Origin: Roseateles sp. XES5
GTDB taxonomy: Bacteria > Pseudomonadota > Alphaproteobacteria > Rhizobiales > Rhizobiaceae
Assembly (NCBI RefSeq): GCF_020535545.1
Contig: NZ_CP084754.1
Location: 372,001 to 436,000 of the forward strand
Direction of reading: 5' to 3'
DNA: 64,000 bases
Shown one piece after another: positions 32,367-42,900 of this stretch; within the stretch, counting starts at the first letter, position 1; each line of letters opens with the position of its first letter. The translations under genes and the position numbers were made by a program. Below the pieces are notes generated by a model. That model was given only the letters and a program-made list of their open reading frames with translations. It made no database searches and was not told the origin of the DNA.

Positions 32367-33917
32367 ATGTTGGGTGAGCGTCTGCCGGAGCGGCTACGGC
32401 CCCTTGCCGCGCGTTTTGGCGTGCGGCCCTATTACGGCGACATCCACAATCACTGCGACATTTCCTACGGCCATGGCAGCCTGGAGCAGGCGTTGCGCCG
32501 CGCCCGCCGCCAACTCGATTTCGTGTCCGTTACCGGACATGCCTATTGGCCCGACATGCCGGTCGACGATCCCAGTGTCGCCCATATCGTCGATTTCCAT
32601 GTGAAGGGCTTCGCCAGGCTCGAAACGCTGTGGGCCGCCCATTTCGATACGCTGGCAGCGGCGGACGAGCCGGGCGTCTTCACCGTGTTTCCAGGCTATG
32701 AAATCCATTCCTTCGCCCATGGCGACTACACGATCGTCTATCGCGACATCGCCCGCCAGGAGATCGTCAAGGCCGATACGCCGGCGGAGCTGCATGCCCG
32801 GCTGCGCGCCGCCTATGGCGACGGCGTCTTCGCCTTCCCGCACCATATCGGTTACCGCCTCGGCGCGCGCGGCGTGAACTGGGATACGGTCATCGCGGAC
32901 CTGTCGCCGGTGATGGAGATCATCTCCATGCACGGCTGCTCCGAAACCTCGATCATGGACCGGCCGTTCCTGCATTCCATGGGGCCCAGCGACGGCCAGT
33001 CCACCGCCCGCCATGGCCTCAACCGCGGCATCCGCTTCGGCTTCCTGGGCAATACCGATCACCACAGCGGCTATCCGGGTTCCTACGGCCATGGCCGCTC
33101 GGCCGTCTACGCGCCGGAAAATTCCCGCACCGCCCTGTGGCACGGCATCCACCGGCGCCATACCAATGCGCTGACCGGCGATGCGAGCCATCTCTTCTTC
33201 GCGCTCGGCGACGCCATGCAGGGTGACAGCCTTGCGGCGGGCGGACACGGCCTGCTGGAGCTCGAGGCGGTCGCAGGCGGCGCCATCGACTATATCGACC
33301 TCATCCGCAACGGCGACGTCGTCAGCCGGGTGACGCCGGACCTGCAAAGGAGCCCGGTCGACACCGCCGGCGGCAGCCTGGAGACCCTGTTCGTGCTGGA
33401 GCTCGGCTGGGGCGCACGCGGAAAATTCCACGACTGGACGGGCTCGCTGGAGCTTGCCGGCGGAGACATCCTCTCCGTCGAACCACGCCTGCGCGGCTCC
33501 GAAGTGGTTTCGCCGCTGGAAGGCGGCGGCGATGCGAAGGACGAAAACGACATCCGTCTTTCCGGCAACCGCATCGACTTCACGATCCGCTCGATCGCCA
33601 ACCCCAACAACACGACCGCCTCCATGCAGGCGATCGCGGCCCGCATCCGCATCGCACCGGACGCCAAGGTGCGGCTGGTGCTCGACGGCCAGACCTTCGA
33701 GGCGAGCGCCGAGCGCCTGCTGCAGGGCGCGCTTTCAGGCAATCTCGGCCCGATCGACAGCCCGGCCTTCCGCCTGCATCCGCTGCCACGCCCGCATCAA
33801 TGGCAGTGGCGCGGGGCGCTCGCCATCGAGCCCCTGCGCAAGGGCGACTGGATCTATGCCCGCATGCGCCAGGCCAACGGCCAATGGAACTGGGCAAGCC
33901 CCATTTTCTGCGAATAG
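32367..33917 (+). CDS. DUF3604 / PHP-like putative metal-dependent hydrolase
   Basis: A 516-residue protein without a signal peptide, with a strong GAGGGAGGGG ribosome-binding site. The N-terminal part has PHP-like metal motifs: YYGDIHNHCD (Asp25, His27, His29), VTGHAYWPDM, FPHHIGY and GNTDHHSG. The second half is beta-rich. The pattern matches DUF3604 proteins, whose activity is not established; related PHP proteins hydrolyse phosphate or other esters. It heads an operon with a binding protein, permeases, a sulfatase and an ATPase, so it probably acts on the imported compound. Confidence 0.75.
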   Translation: MLGERLPERLRPLAARFGVRPYYGDIHNHCDISYGHGSLEQALRRARRQLDFVSVTGHAYWPDMPVDDPSVAHIVDFHVKGFARLETLWAAHFDTLAAADEPGVFTVFPGYEIHSFAHGDYTIVYRDIARQEIVKADTPAELHARLRAAYGDGVFAFPHHIGYRLGARGVNWDTVIADLSPVMEIISMHGCSETSIMDRPFLHSMGPSDGQSTARHGLNRGIRFGFLGNTDHHSGYPGSYGHGRSAVYAPENSRTALWHGIHRRHTNALTGDASHLFFALGDAMQGDSLAAGGHGLLELEAVAGGAIDYIDLIRNGDVVSRVTPDLQRSPVDTAGGSLETLFVLELGWGARGKFHDWTGSLELAGGDILSVEPRLRGSEVVSPLEGGGDAKDENDIRLSGNRIDFTIRSIANPNNTTASMQAIAARIRIAPDAKVRLVLDGQTFEASAERLLQGALSGNLGPIDSPAFRLHPLPRPHQWQWRGALAIEPLRKGDWIYARMRQANGQWNWASPIFCE

Positions 33918-33922
33918 GAGAA

Positions 33923-33955
33923 CGGGGAGCACCCCGATGCGGCAGGAGGGCCGCA
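33923..33955 (+). other. Two adjacent hairpins between the DUF3604 and binding-protein genes
   Basis: CGGGG-AGCA-CCCCG (33923-33936) is followed at once by TGCGGC-AGGAGG-GCCGCA (33938-33955). They lie in a 107-base gap, the only long spacer in this operon. They may protect the binding-protein message from 5' decay or mark a processing point. Confidence 0.4.
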
Positions 33956-34024
33956 GGGAGCACCCGTTTTCTTGGAAGCGAAACGCAAGCAGTGAACATT
34001 CATGAGGCAATGGGAGACTCATCG

Positions 34025-35380
34025 ATGACCTTCAAGACCAGCATTCCGAGACGCACGATCCTCAAGGGCATGGGACTGGCCGCCGGCGCCAGCCTCGTGC
34101 CGGGCGCCTTCCGGCCGCTCCATGCCGCCAGCGTCGCGCCGATCACCATCGTGATCAACCAGTCGCCCTGGTTCGAAAGCTTCCGCAAGACGGTGGAGGC
34201 CTATGAGGCGGAAACCGGCAACACGGTGGAGCTCGACGTCAACCCCTTCGCCGGCTCCCTCGAAAAGCAGCGCAATTCCGTGCGGGCGAGCGAGGGCCAG
34301 TACGACATCCTGATCATGAATTCCGGCTGGTTCGCCGAAATGTATGCCGGCGGCTTCGTCGAGGCGATCACCGACATCGACCCCGGCTTCCAGCTCGACC
34401 CGGACGTCTACACGCTCGGCGACACGGTCTATTATGACGCCGCCAGCAAGACGATGACCAAGGCCGGCAAGCTGATGTCGATGCCGGTCTCGCCGCTGAT
34501 CCCGATGCTCTACTATCGCGGCGATCTCTATCAGGAAGCCGGCCTTTCGGCGCCGAAGACCTTCGCCGAACTGGAAGCCAATGCCAGGAAGTTCCACAAT
34601 CCGCCGGGCATGTACGGCATCGTGCAGCGCGGCGCGCGCGGGCCGCATACCGTCGCCTACGACTTCTATCCCTATCTCTACGGTTTCGGCGGCGGCATCT
34701 TCAAGGACCAGTCGGCGGGCGACTATTCCGTCACGCTGAATTCCGACCACGGCCGCGAAGCGCTCGACTACTATGTGCGCCTCGCCAAGGAAGCCGGTCA
34801 TCCGAAGACGGCGGCCGCCGACCAGGCCGAAGTCCTCCAGGCCATGCTCACCGGCCATTCGGCGCATATCATGATGGTCATCGCCGCCTGGTCGCAGATG
34901 GACGATCCGAACAAGTCGGCCATCGTCGACAAGGTGGAATGGGCGCCGACGCCGTCCGTGGAAGGGTTCCCCACCTCGCCCGGCCTCGGCCACTGGCTGG
35001 CCGGCATTTCCAGGAACGTTCCCGACGACCGCAAGCGCGCCGCCGTGGAGTTCCTGCGCTGGTTCCAGACGAAGGCCGCGCAGCTCGAGACGGCCAAGGC
35101 CGGCGGCATTCCCGTCAACGCGGCGGTCTACAAGGAGCCGATTGCCGAGGAGCGCCGCTATCGCTGGATGAAGCCGCTCGCCGACGCCCTGCCGCATGCC
35201 GTCAACATCTACCAGTTCCCGGAGGCAAGCGAGGTCATCTCGGTGCTGGAACTCGGCCTCAACCGGGCCGTCGCCGGCGAGATCACGACCGTCGACGCGC
35301 TGAACGGAATGTCCGACGAGATCGAGAAGATCATGGCCGGCCATTCCTACAAGACCGGCAAGCTCGATCCGCTGAAGTAA
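34025..35380 (+). CDS. ABC transporter solute-binding protein (family 1), Tat-type signal
   Basis: A 451-residue extracytoplasmic binding protein. The N-terminus TSIPRRTILKGMGLAAGASL has a twin-arginine motif and hydrophobic core, with cleavage near LHAAS, so it is probably exported folded. An in-frame ATG at 34010 is an alternative start. The body has SEGQYDILIMNSGWFAEM, PVSPLIPMLYYRGDLY and an LGHWLAGISRNV segment typical of sugar-binding family 1. It delivers the ligand to the permeases encoded next. Confidence 0.88.
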   Translation: MTFKTSIPRRTILKGMGLAAGASLVPGAFRPLHAASVAPITIVINQSPWFESFRKTVEAYEAETGNTVELDVNPFAGSLEKQRNSVRASEGQYDILIMNSGWFAEMYAGGFVEAITDIDPGFQLDPDVYTLGDTVYYDAASKTMTKAGKLMSMPVSPLIPMLYYRGDLYQEAGLSAPKTFAELEANARKFHNPPGMYGIVQRGARGPHTVAYDFYPYLYGFGGGIFKDQSAGDYSVTLNSDHGREALDYYVRLAKEAGHPKTAAADQAEVLQAMLTGHSAHIMMVIAAWSQMDDPNKSAIVDKVEWAPTPSVEGFPTSPGLGHWLAGISRNVPDDRKRAAVEFLRWFQTKAAQLETAKAGGIPVNAAVYKEPIAEERRYRWMKPLADALPHAVNIYQFPEASEVISVLELGLNRAVAGEITTVDALNGMSDEIEKIMAGHSYKTGKLDPLK

Positions 35381-35390
35381 GGACCGCACC

Positions 35391-36326
35391 ATGGCCGCCG
35401 CGCAAACACAGATATCCTCGTCCCCGCGGCGGCCGGCAAAGGTCTCCGAAGACCGCGGCCAGCGTCTCTGGCGCTGGCTGACCTTCGGTCCGGCCCTCGC
35501 CATGATGCTCGCCCTCAGCGTCCTGCCCATCGCGAACCTGTTTCTCACCAGCTTCCAGACCATCACCTGGGCGGATGGGCAGCCGGTTCGCACCTGGGTG
35601 GGCCTCACCCATTACCAGGCGCTGTTCTCCGACAGCCTGTTCGGCGCCGGCATCTCCAACACGCTGATCTTCGCCTTCGGCGCCGTCGCCGGCCAGATGG
35701 TCCTCGGCTTCGCCATGGCGCTGCTCTGCACCAAGATCGTGCGCGGCCGCGTGCTCTATCGGGCGATCTTCATCCTGCCCATCCTCATCCCGGGCATCGT
35801 CATCGGCGCCATCTGGAAGCTGATGCTCAATTTCGATTTCGGCCTCGCCAACAAGGCCCTCTCCCTTGTCGGCATCCTGCCGCACGACTGGCTGGGCAGT
35901 CCCGAAACCGCCCTCCTCTCGGTCATCGCCGTCGATATCTGGCACTGGACGCCGTTCTGTTTCCTGCTGTTTCTGGCCGGGCTCGAATCCCTGCCGCAGG
36001 ATGTCTTCGAGGCCGCCAGGATGGACGGCGCGGGCGCCTGGCAGGAACTGATCCATGTCACGCTGCCGCTGATGATCCCGACGATCGTCGTCACCTTCGC
36101 CTTCCGCCTCGTGCTCGCCTTCAAGGTCTTCGACGAGGTCTATCTCCTGACCAGCGGCGGCCCCGGCACGTCGACCGAGGTGATCAGCTTCACCCTCTAC
36201 CAGCGCTTCTTCACCGAGGACAAGGCCGGCTACGGCTCGGCGATGTCGGTCGCCATCATCTTCCTCGTCTCCCTCCTTCTCGTCGTCGCCCTTTCAGCAC
36301 GCCGCCGCACGGGAGCAAGCACATGA
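35391..36326 (+). CDS. ABC transporter permease, MalF type
   Basis: A 311-residue permease with six predicted membrane segments after a 35-residue basic N-terminus. The EAA loop is FEAARMDGAGAWQELIHVTL. It starts 10 bases after the binding-protein stop and overlaps the second permease gene by 4 bases (ATGA). Part of a CUT1-type importer. Confidence 0.92.
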   Translation: MAAAQTQISSSPRRPAKVSEDRGQRLWRWLTFGPALAMMLALSVLPIANLFLTSFQTITWADGQPVRTWVGLTHYQALFSDSLFGAGISNTLIFAFGAVAGQMVLGFAMALLCTKIVRGRVLYRAIFILPILIPGIVIGAIWKLMLNFDFGLANKALSLVGILPHDWLGSPETALLSVIAVDIWHWTPFCFLLFLAGLESLPQDVFEAARMDGAGAWQELIHVTLPLMIPTIVVTFAFRLVLAFKVFDEVYLLTSGGPGTSTEVISFTLYQRFFTEDKAGYGSAMSVAIIFLVSLLLVVALSARRRTGAST

Positions 36327-37150
36327 GCCGGCGCACCAATTCCGCCCTTCCGGTCCATCTCGTCCTGGCGGTCACCGCCGCGCTCGTCCTCGTGCCGATC
36401 GTCTGGACCGTGGCGGCCGGCTTCCGCACACAGATCTCGCTTCTGATGGGCGACGTGCTCTTCACGCCCATCGGCAGCAACTTTGCCGAAGTGCTCTGGT
36501 CGAAGACCTCCGACTTCCTGCTTAACTATCGCAACTCGATCATCGTCGGCGTCGCCAGCACGGTGCTGTGCGTCGTCGTCGCCACGCTCGCCGCCTTCTC
36601 GCTCAACCGGATGCGCTGGCCCGCCTGGACCGTTCACCTCTTCCTCGCCTGGACGATGATCTTCCACATGATCCCGCCCGTCGCGCTGGCGAGCGCCTGG
36701 TTCACCATGGCCCGGGCGGTCGGGCTGGAAAACACCTTCACCGGCCTGATCCTCGCCCATGCGACGCTCAACCTGCCGATGGCGATCTGGCTGATGGCAG
36801 TGTTCGTGCGCGACGTGCCGAAGGAGCTGGAAGAGGCAGCGATCATGGACGGGGCCGATACGCCGCATATCCTGTGGCATGTCATCCTGCCGCTGATCAC
36901 GCCGGGCCTTGCCGCCACGTCGATCCTCACCTTCATCTTTTCCTGGAACGAATTCGCCGTCGCCCTGACGCTGACGATGAAGCAGACGGCCACCGTCCCC
37001 GTCGCCATCGCCAAGTTCGCCCAGGATTTCGAGATCCAGTACACCCAGATGGCCGCCAGCGCCGCGCTGGCCATGGTCCCGGCCATCCTCGTGCTGCTCG
37101 TCGCGCAGCGCTACATCGTCAAGGGCCTCACGCAAGGAGCGGTGAAGTAG
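36323..37150 (+). CDS. ABC transporter permease, MalG type
   Basis: A 275-residue permease; the EAA loop reads EEAAIMDGADTPHILWHVIL, and the C-terminus IVKGLTQGAVK is characteristic of MalG-type subunits. It ends one base before the sulfatase ATG, so translation of the two is probably coupled. Confidence 0.92.
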   Translation: MSRRTNSALPVHLVLAVTAALVLVPIVWTVAAGFRTQISLLMGDVLFTPIGSNFAEVLWSKTSDFLLNYRNSIIVGVASTVLCVVVATLAAFSLNRMRWPAWTVHLFLAWTMIFHMIPPVALASAWFTMARAVGLENTFTGLILAHATLNLPMAIWLMAVFVRDVPKELEEAAIMDGADTPHILWHVILPLITPGLAATSILTFIFSWNEFAVALTLTMKQTATVPVAIAKFAQDFEIQYTQMAASAALAMVPAILVLLVAQRYIVKGLTQGAVK

Positions 37151-37151
37151 C

Positions 37152-38675
37152 ATGAAGGCGGTTTTTGTCCTGTTCGATTCCCTCAACCGGCACCTGCTCG
37201 GCCCCTACGGTGGAACGCGCATCTCCACGCCGAACTTCGACCGGCTCGCTGCCCGCAGCGTGACCTTCGACAAACACTATGTCGGCAGCCTGCCGTGCAT
37301 GCCGGCCCGGCGCGACATGCTGACCGGCCGCCTCACCTTCCTGCATCGCAGCTGGGGGCCGCTGGAACCCTTCGACAATGCCTTTCCAGAAATCCTGCAC
37401 CAGCAGTGCGGCACCTACAGCCATCTGGTGACCGACCATTTCCATTATTGGGAAGACGGCGGGGCGACCTATCACAACCGCTACGATTCCTACGAATTCG
37501 TGCGCGGCCAGGAGGGCGACCGCTGGAAGGCGATGGTGCAGCCCCACTGGGAGCGCCTGCGCGAAAAATACCATGCCCGCCAGTTCAGTGACCAGAAGCG
37601 ATCCTATTTCGGCCAGAACATCGTCAACCGCGAGTTCATCAAGGAGGAGAAGGACTTCCCGTCCGTGCGCTGCTTTGCCGAGGGCTTCGACTTCCTCGAC
37701 CGCAACCGCGATGCCGACAACTGGATGCTGCAGATCGAGACCTTCGATCCGCATGAACCCTTCACGGCGCCGGAACGCTTCAAGGCTGCATTCGACACCG
37801 GCTGGAAGGGCCCGATCCGCGACTGGCCGCGCTACGGCCGTGTCGACGAACTGCCCGAGGAATGCGAGGAACTGCGCGCCAATTACTATGCCGTGGTGGC
37901 GATGTGCGACCACCTGCTCGGCGAGCTGCTCGACTATTTCGACCGACACGACCTGTGGAAGGACACGGCCCTCGTCGTCACCACCGACCACGGGTTCCTG
38001 CTCGGCGAACACGATTTCTGGGCCAAGAACCGCATGAACCTCTATGAGGAAGTGGCGCATATTCCGCTCTTCCTGCACGACCCGCGCCATGCTGAACGCG
38101 CGGGAAGCCGCTCCGGAGCGCTCACCCAGTCGATCGACCTGGCGGCGACCTTCCTCGATCTCTTCGGCGCCACGCCGCCGCCCGAGAACGAAGGCTTTTC
38201 GCTTCGCGCGATGGCCGACGGCACGTCGCCACGCCAGGGCGCCCTCTTCGGCTATTTCGGCGGGGCGGTGAACGTCGCCGACGGGCGCTACACCTATCAT
38301 CGCTTCCCGGAGGACCTGTCGCGGCAGGAGCTCTATCAGTACACGCTGATGCCGACGCATATCTTCTCGCCGTTCACGCCGGCCGAGCTCGCCGCGGTCG
38401 AGCTCTCGCCGCCGCTCGATTTCACCAAGGGCGCGACGCTTTTGAAGGTGCCGGTGATCGAGCGCTCGCCGATGTACAGCAATTACGGCCCCGGCGCGTT
38501 GCTCGAATCCGAAACGCGCCTCTACGATCTCACGGCCGATCCCGGCCAGGAAACGCCTCTCGCCGACCCCGGCCAGGAGCAACGCCTTGCCGGCCTGATG
38601 ACCCGCCTGATGCAGGCGAATGGCGCACCGCCCGAGGCGTTTTCGCGCCTGGCTTTCGACGTGACCGCAAAGTGA
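37152..38675 (+). CDS. Cytoplasmic sulfatase (formylglycine-dependent family)
   Basis: A 507-residue sulfatase. The formylglycine motif C-x-P-x-R is at residues 49-53 (CMPARRDMLTGR), with Cys as the residue to be oxidised. Metal and active-site patches include LFDSLNRHLLGPYGG and VTTDHGFLLGEHDFW. No signal peptide is present, so it should act in the cytoplasm on a compound brought in by the adjacent ABC importer. No formylglycine-generating enzyme is in the window. A phosphodiesterase or phosphonate hydrolase of the same superfamily is possible. Confidence 0.85.
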   Translation: MKAVFVLFDSLNRHLLGPYGGTRISTPNFDRLAARSVTFDKHYVGSLPCMPARRDMLTGRLTFLHRSWGPLEPFDNAFPEILHQQCGTYSHLVTDHFHYWEDGGATYHNRYDSYEFVRGQEGDRWKAMVQPHWERLREKYHARQFSDQKRSYFGQNIVNREFIKEEKDFPSVRCFAEGFDFLDRNRDADNWMLQIETFDPHEPFTAPERFKAAFDTGWKGPIRDWPRYGRVDELPEECEELRANYYAVVAMCDHLLGELLDYFDRHDLWKDTALVVTTDHGFLLGEHDFWAKNRMNLYEEVAHIPLFLHDPRHAERAGSRSGALTQSIDLAATFLDLFGATPPPENEGFSLRAMADGTSPRQGALFGYFGGAVNVADGRYTYHRFPEDLSRQELYQYTLMPTHIFSPFTPAELAAVELSPPLDFTKGATLLKVPVIERSPMYSNYGPGALLESETRLYDLTADPGQETPLADPGQEQRLAGLMTRLMQANGAPPEAFSRLAFDVTAK

Positions 38676-38687
38676 GAGGTAAAGACC

Positions 38688-39743
38688 ATGGCTGAAGTGC
38701 AGATCCGCGAAGCCCGCAAATCCTATGGCGCGGTCGAAGTCCTGCGCGGTGTCGACGTGGAGGTCGCGGACGGCGAGTTCGTCGCGCTGGTCGGCCCGTC
38801 CGGCTGCGGCAAGTCCACCCTGCTGCGCATGATCGCGGGGCTTGAGGGCATATCCGGCGGCGAGATCCGTATCGGCGCGCGCGTCGTCAACGATATCCCG
38901 CCGAAACAGCGCGACGTCGCGATGGTGTTCCAGAACTATGCCCTCTATCCGCACATGACCGTCGCCAGGAACATGGGCTTCTCGCTGAAGCTCGCCGGCA
39001 AGCCGAAAGCGGAGATCGACAGGCGCGTTGCCGCCGCGGCCGAGATCCTCGATCTCTCGGCCCTGCTCGACCGGCTGCCGCGCCAGCTCTCGGGCGGCCA
39101 GCGCCAGCGCGTGGCCATGGGCCGAGCCCTGGCGCGCCAGCCCAAGGTCTTTCTCTTCGACGAGCCCCTGTCCAATCTGGACGCCAAGCTGCGCGTGGAG
39201 ATGCGCGCCGAGATCAAGCTGCTGCACCAGCGCCTCAAGACCACGGCGGTCTATGTGACCCACGACCAGGTGGAGGCCATGACCCTGGGCCACAAGATCG
39301 CGGTGATGCGGGCCGGCATCGTCGAGCAGGTGGGGTCGCCCCTCGACCTCTACGACCATCCCGCCAACATGTTCGTTGCCGGCTTCATCGGCTCGCCCGC
39401 GATGAATTTCATCGAGGGGCGTATCGAAAACGGGCAGTTCATCAGCGGCAGCGGCCTCTCCGTCCCGGCGAACGCCGTCGCCGACACCGCCAAGGCCGCG
39501 CTCGGCATCCGGCCGGAACACCTGCTGCTCGACCCCGCCGGAACGGCGGCCACCGTCGTGGTCGTCGAACAGACCGGCGCCGAAACCCTGCTTCTTCTCG
39601 ACATGGCCGGCCAGAAGCTCACCTATCTCGGCCGCGACCGCCTGCCCATCCGCCCAGGCGAAACCATCCACATCCGCCCGGACACCACCCGGCTGCACGT
39701 CTTCGACACGGCATCGGGCCGGAGGATCAGCGATCAGGGTTAG
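38688..39743 (+). CDS. ABC transporter ATP-binding protein, MalK/UgpC type
   Basis: A 351-residue ATPase with Walker [10 protein letters not shown] (36-44), signature LSGGQ (134-138), Walker [12 protein letters not shown] (155-165) and a C-terminal regulatory part with GIRPEHLLL. It closes the sulfatase/ABC operon. The central part (about 39120-39340) uses CTG, GTG and CCC codons much more than the equivalent part of the other MalK-like gene in this window, which favours CTC, GTC and CCG. Confidence 0.93.
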   Translation: MAEVQIREARKSYGAVEVLRGVDVEVADGEFVALVGPSGCGKSTLLRMIAGLEGISGGEIRIGARVVNDIPPKQRDVAMVFQNYALYPHMTVARNMGFSLKLAGKPKAEIDRRVAAAAEILDLSALLDRLPRQLSGGQRQRVAMGRALARQPKVFLFDEPLSNLDAKLRVEMRAEIKLLHQRLKTTAVYVTHDQVEAMTLGHKIAVMRAGIVEQVGSPLDLYDHPANMFVAGFIGSPAMNFIEGRIENGQFISGSGLSVPANAVADTAKAALGIRPEHLLLDPAGTAATVVVVEQTGAETLLLLDMAGQKLTYLGRDRLPIRPGETIHIRPDTTRLHVFDTASGRRISDQG

Positions 39744-39850
39744 ACGGCGGGCGGAACGCCGAAAGAGCGTCAATGTCTTATCCAAGCAGAGGAACATCTG
39801 ACGACCACAGGTAACCCGACGCACGGATTTATTTGAAGCACCAGCGCGAA

Positions 39851-39885
39851 ACAAAAAACCGCCGGCTCGTCGCCAGCGGTCTTTT
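39851..39885. terminator. Bidirectional intrinsic terminator between convergent genes
   Basis: Stem ACCGCCGGC (39858-39866) / GCCAGCGGT (39872-39880) with one wobble pair, flanked by a run of six A on the left and CTTTT on the right. It gives a U-run on either strand, serving both the ABC ATPase gene (plus) and the autotransporter gene (minus). Confidence 0.8.
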
Positions 39886-39908
39886 CATGGGGATGGCTAT
39901 CGGTCGTC

Positions 39909-42900
39909 TCAGAACTGCTTTGAAGCCCTGACCTTTCCGCCCGCGGATCTCTGGCCGTCGCCTTCGACATTCAGCAACAGGCTTGCCTCGAGCATCCAGA
40001 AGTCGGCGGTCTCCATGGAGACGCCAGCCGTCAGGGTGCCGTAGGCCCCGGCGCCGTCGAGGCCGGAATAGCCGACCGTCACGCCGACCTTCGGCGTCAC
40101 CCGCGCGCCGCTCTGCAGCGTGAAGGACCGAGCGATCTCCGCGCCCAGGCTGACACGGAACTGCTCGGTGTCGAAACCGTCGATGACGATCTCGTCACCC
40201 GCTCCGTTGCGTATCTTGTAGTCGTCGACCGTCTCGTTGAAGTAGACGGCTCGCAATTGCGGTGTCAGCACGGTGGCTTCGTCGATCTGCCACTGGCCCT
40301 TGATCGCCGTATCGACCATCCACCGTGTCGTGTCGAACGAGCCGTCCCACAGCGCCGTGTCGATGTCGTTCGCCGACCCGCCATAGAGCAGGCTCGTATC
40401 CCAATAGACGCCCTTGCCGATCTCGAACGAGGCATAGGGGCCGGCAAGCCAGCCGTTACCGGTCAGTTCGGCATCGGCGTCCGTCGGGTCCGTCATCCGG
40501 TCGAGATGGAAGGACAGGCCCACCAGCGCCTTGTCCGACACGAGATAGTCCGCGCCGAAATTGAGCATGGCGAAGCTGCCCCACTTGCCGCCGTTCTGGT
40601 CACGCTGGTGCGCGAGAATGCTGCCGTCGATCCAGACGTTGAACGGTGAAGCGGCGGCACCCTCGATGCCGTCGGCCGCGTCGCGCGCAGCGTCCATCTG
40701 CGCCAGGCTGGTGGAAAAGCGCGCCGTCATGCCGTCTTCCGAAGGCGTCATGCGGGCGGTAACGGACTCATTCGCCTGCTCCATCTGCCGGCGCTCCAGG
40801 AGACCGGGAACATGGATGCCGTTGGCGATGAGGCTCTGGCGCGTCTCGACGAAGCCACGCACCAGCGCATCGACATCCTCGGCCACCGCACCGGCATTGA
40901 AGCCGAGATTGTAGGTGACGGTGCCGGTGTTGGACGTGCCGAGCGCACTGATCAGGCGGAAGCCGACCCTTGCCGTTCCGGAGAAGGCCGGATTGGGGGT
41001 GAATTGCAGATACCAGCCGACAGGGTTGCTGGCCGGCCCTGCCTGGGCGAGCTGGCCGCGAATGACCGTCGCCGTTCCGGCCTCCGGCGGCTCGACGAAC
41101 GTCGTCTCGGCTGAGATGAACGGTCCACCCGTCGCACCACGGTTGAGATAGACGTCGGCGGGCGTGCCGCCGGCGGGGACGTCCACCACCTTGTCCGTAA
41201 CCGTGACGTTGCGCGGGGCAACCGTCAGGCTGTAGGCGGCCGAGCCGGTGGCGCCGTTGTTGTCCTCGACCGCGATGGTGAAGGCATAGTCGCCCTCGCT
41301 TGCAGCATCGAGCGGGCCGGTCAGTTCGCCCGTGGAGACGTTGAGCACCATGCCCTGCGGCAGGACGCCGGCGGCGACCCGATAGAGCAGCGGCCCGGTG
41401 CTGCCGGAAGCGGTGATCGACTGGCGATAGTCCTCGCCCGCCATCGCCTTGGGCAGCACGCCGGCGGCCGGCGTGAAGGTGAAGGTAGCCGTCGGCGTCC
41501 TGATGGCGAGCGAATAGGCCACCGCGCTGCTGGCGCCATTCAGATCCGTGGCGGTGACGGTGAAGCCAAAGCTTCCCGCTGCGGACGGCGTGCCAGAGAG
41601 GACGCCCGTTGCTGCGTCCAGCGTCAGGCCTGTCGGCAGGGCTCCTGCCGTGACGGCATAGACATAGGGCGCCATGCCGCCGCTGGCGGCCAGCGTCTGG
41701 CTGTAGGCCACCCCGCGAATCCCCTCGGAAAGGGCGCCCGCGGCCGGCGAGAAGACGAGCGTCGGTGCGCTCACCGTGATCGTCACCGTGGCCGCCGACG
41801 AGGTGCCGGTCACGTTGGTGGCGGTATAGGTGAAGCTGTCGGTACCGGAATAGCCCGGTGCCGGCGTGTAGCTGATGGTCGTGCCCGAGGCGGTCGCCGT
41901 GCCATGGGAAGCCGGCGTCGCGACCGTCACGCTATCGGCCGCACCGCCGCTGAGAGCGAGCGCAATCGCATTGGCTGACGAATTGGCCGCGACCGTCGCA
42001 GAGGCAGCGCCGGCGACCGGCGCCTGAATGCCGACGGCAAGACTGTAAGTTTCGGTTCCCGCCGCGCCGTAGGCATCGGTTGCGGTCACCGCGAAACCAT
42101 AGGTACCGCTTGCGGTTGGCGTCCCCGAGATATCCCCGGCAGCGCTCAGCGTGAGACCACCCGGCAACGCACCACTGGTGACGGCATAGCTGTACGGTGC
42201 CGTCCCATTCGACGCGGTGAACGTCTGATTATAGGCACTGCCGACAGTCGCTGCCGGCAGTGCGCCCGCGGCAGGCGCCAGAGCGATCGTCGGCGTGCCG
42301 ATCGTCAGGGAATAGGCGTTGGAGTTCGAATAGGGGCCCTGCCCGGTCGAACTGTCCGTTCCCCTGATCGTGAAATTGAATGTGCCGCTCGCCGTCGGCG
42401 TGCCCGACAGGATACCGCCGGGCGAAAGCGTAAGGCCGGCCGGCAGGGCGCCGGCGGAGACGTCGAACGTGTAGGATCCCGTTCCGCCGGAAGCCGAAAC
42501 CGTCTGGCTATAGGCAATACCGGTCGTACCGCCCGTCAGGGCGCCGGCAGCCGGCGACAGGACAATCGTCGCAGGATCGACGGTCAGCGCATAGGCCTTT
42601 GCCGCCGTATAAGGCCCCGACGTCGTCGCGCTATCGGTCGCGGTAACCGTGAAATTGTAGGTGCCGCCGCCTGTCGGGGTGCCGGAGATGACGCCGCCGG
42701 GGTCGAGCACCAGCCCCGGCGGCAAAGAGCCGGCCGTGACCGCGAAGGTGACCGGAGCCAGGCCGCCGGTGCTGGTCAGCGACGCACCGTACGGCACGCC
42801 GATGCCAGCATTCGACAGCGTCGCCGGACCGATGGCGATGGTCGGCGCCGCGATGCTGAGAACGGCCGAGGCCGTGCCGGTAAAGCTGCCATACCCGCCG

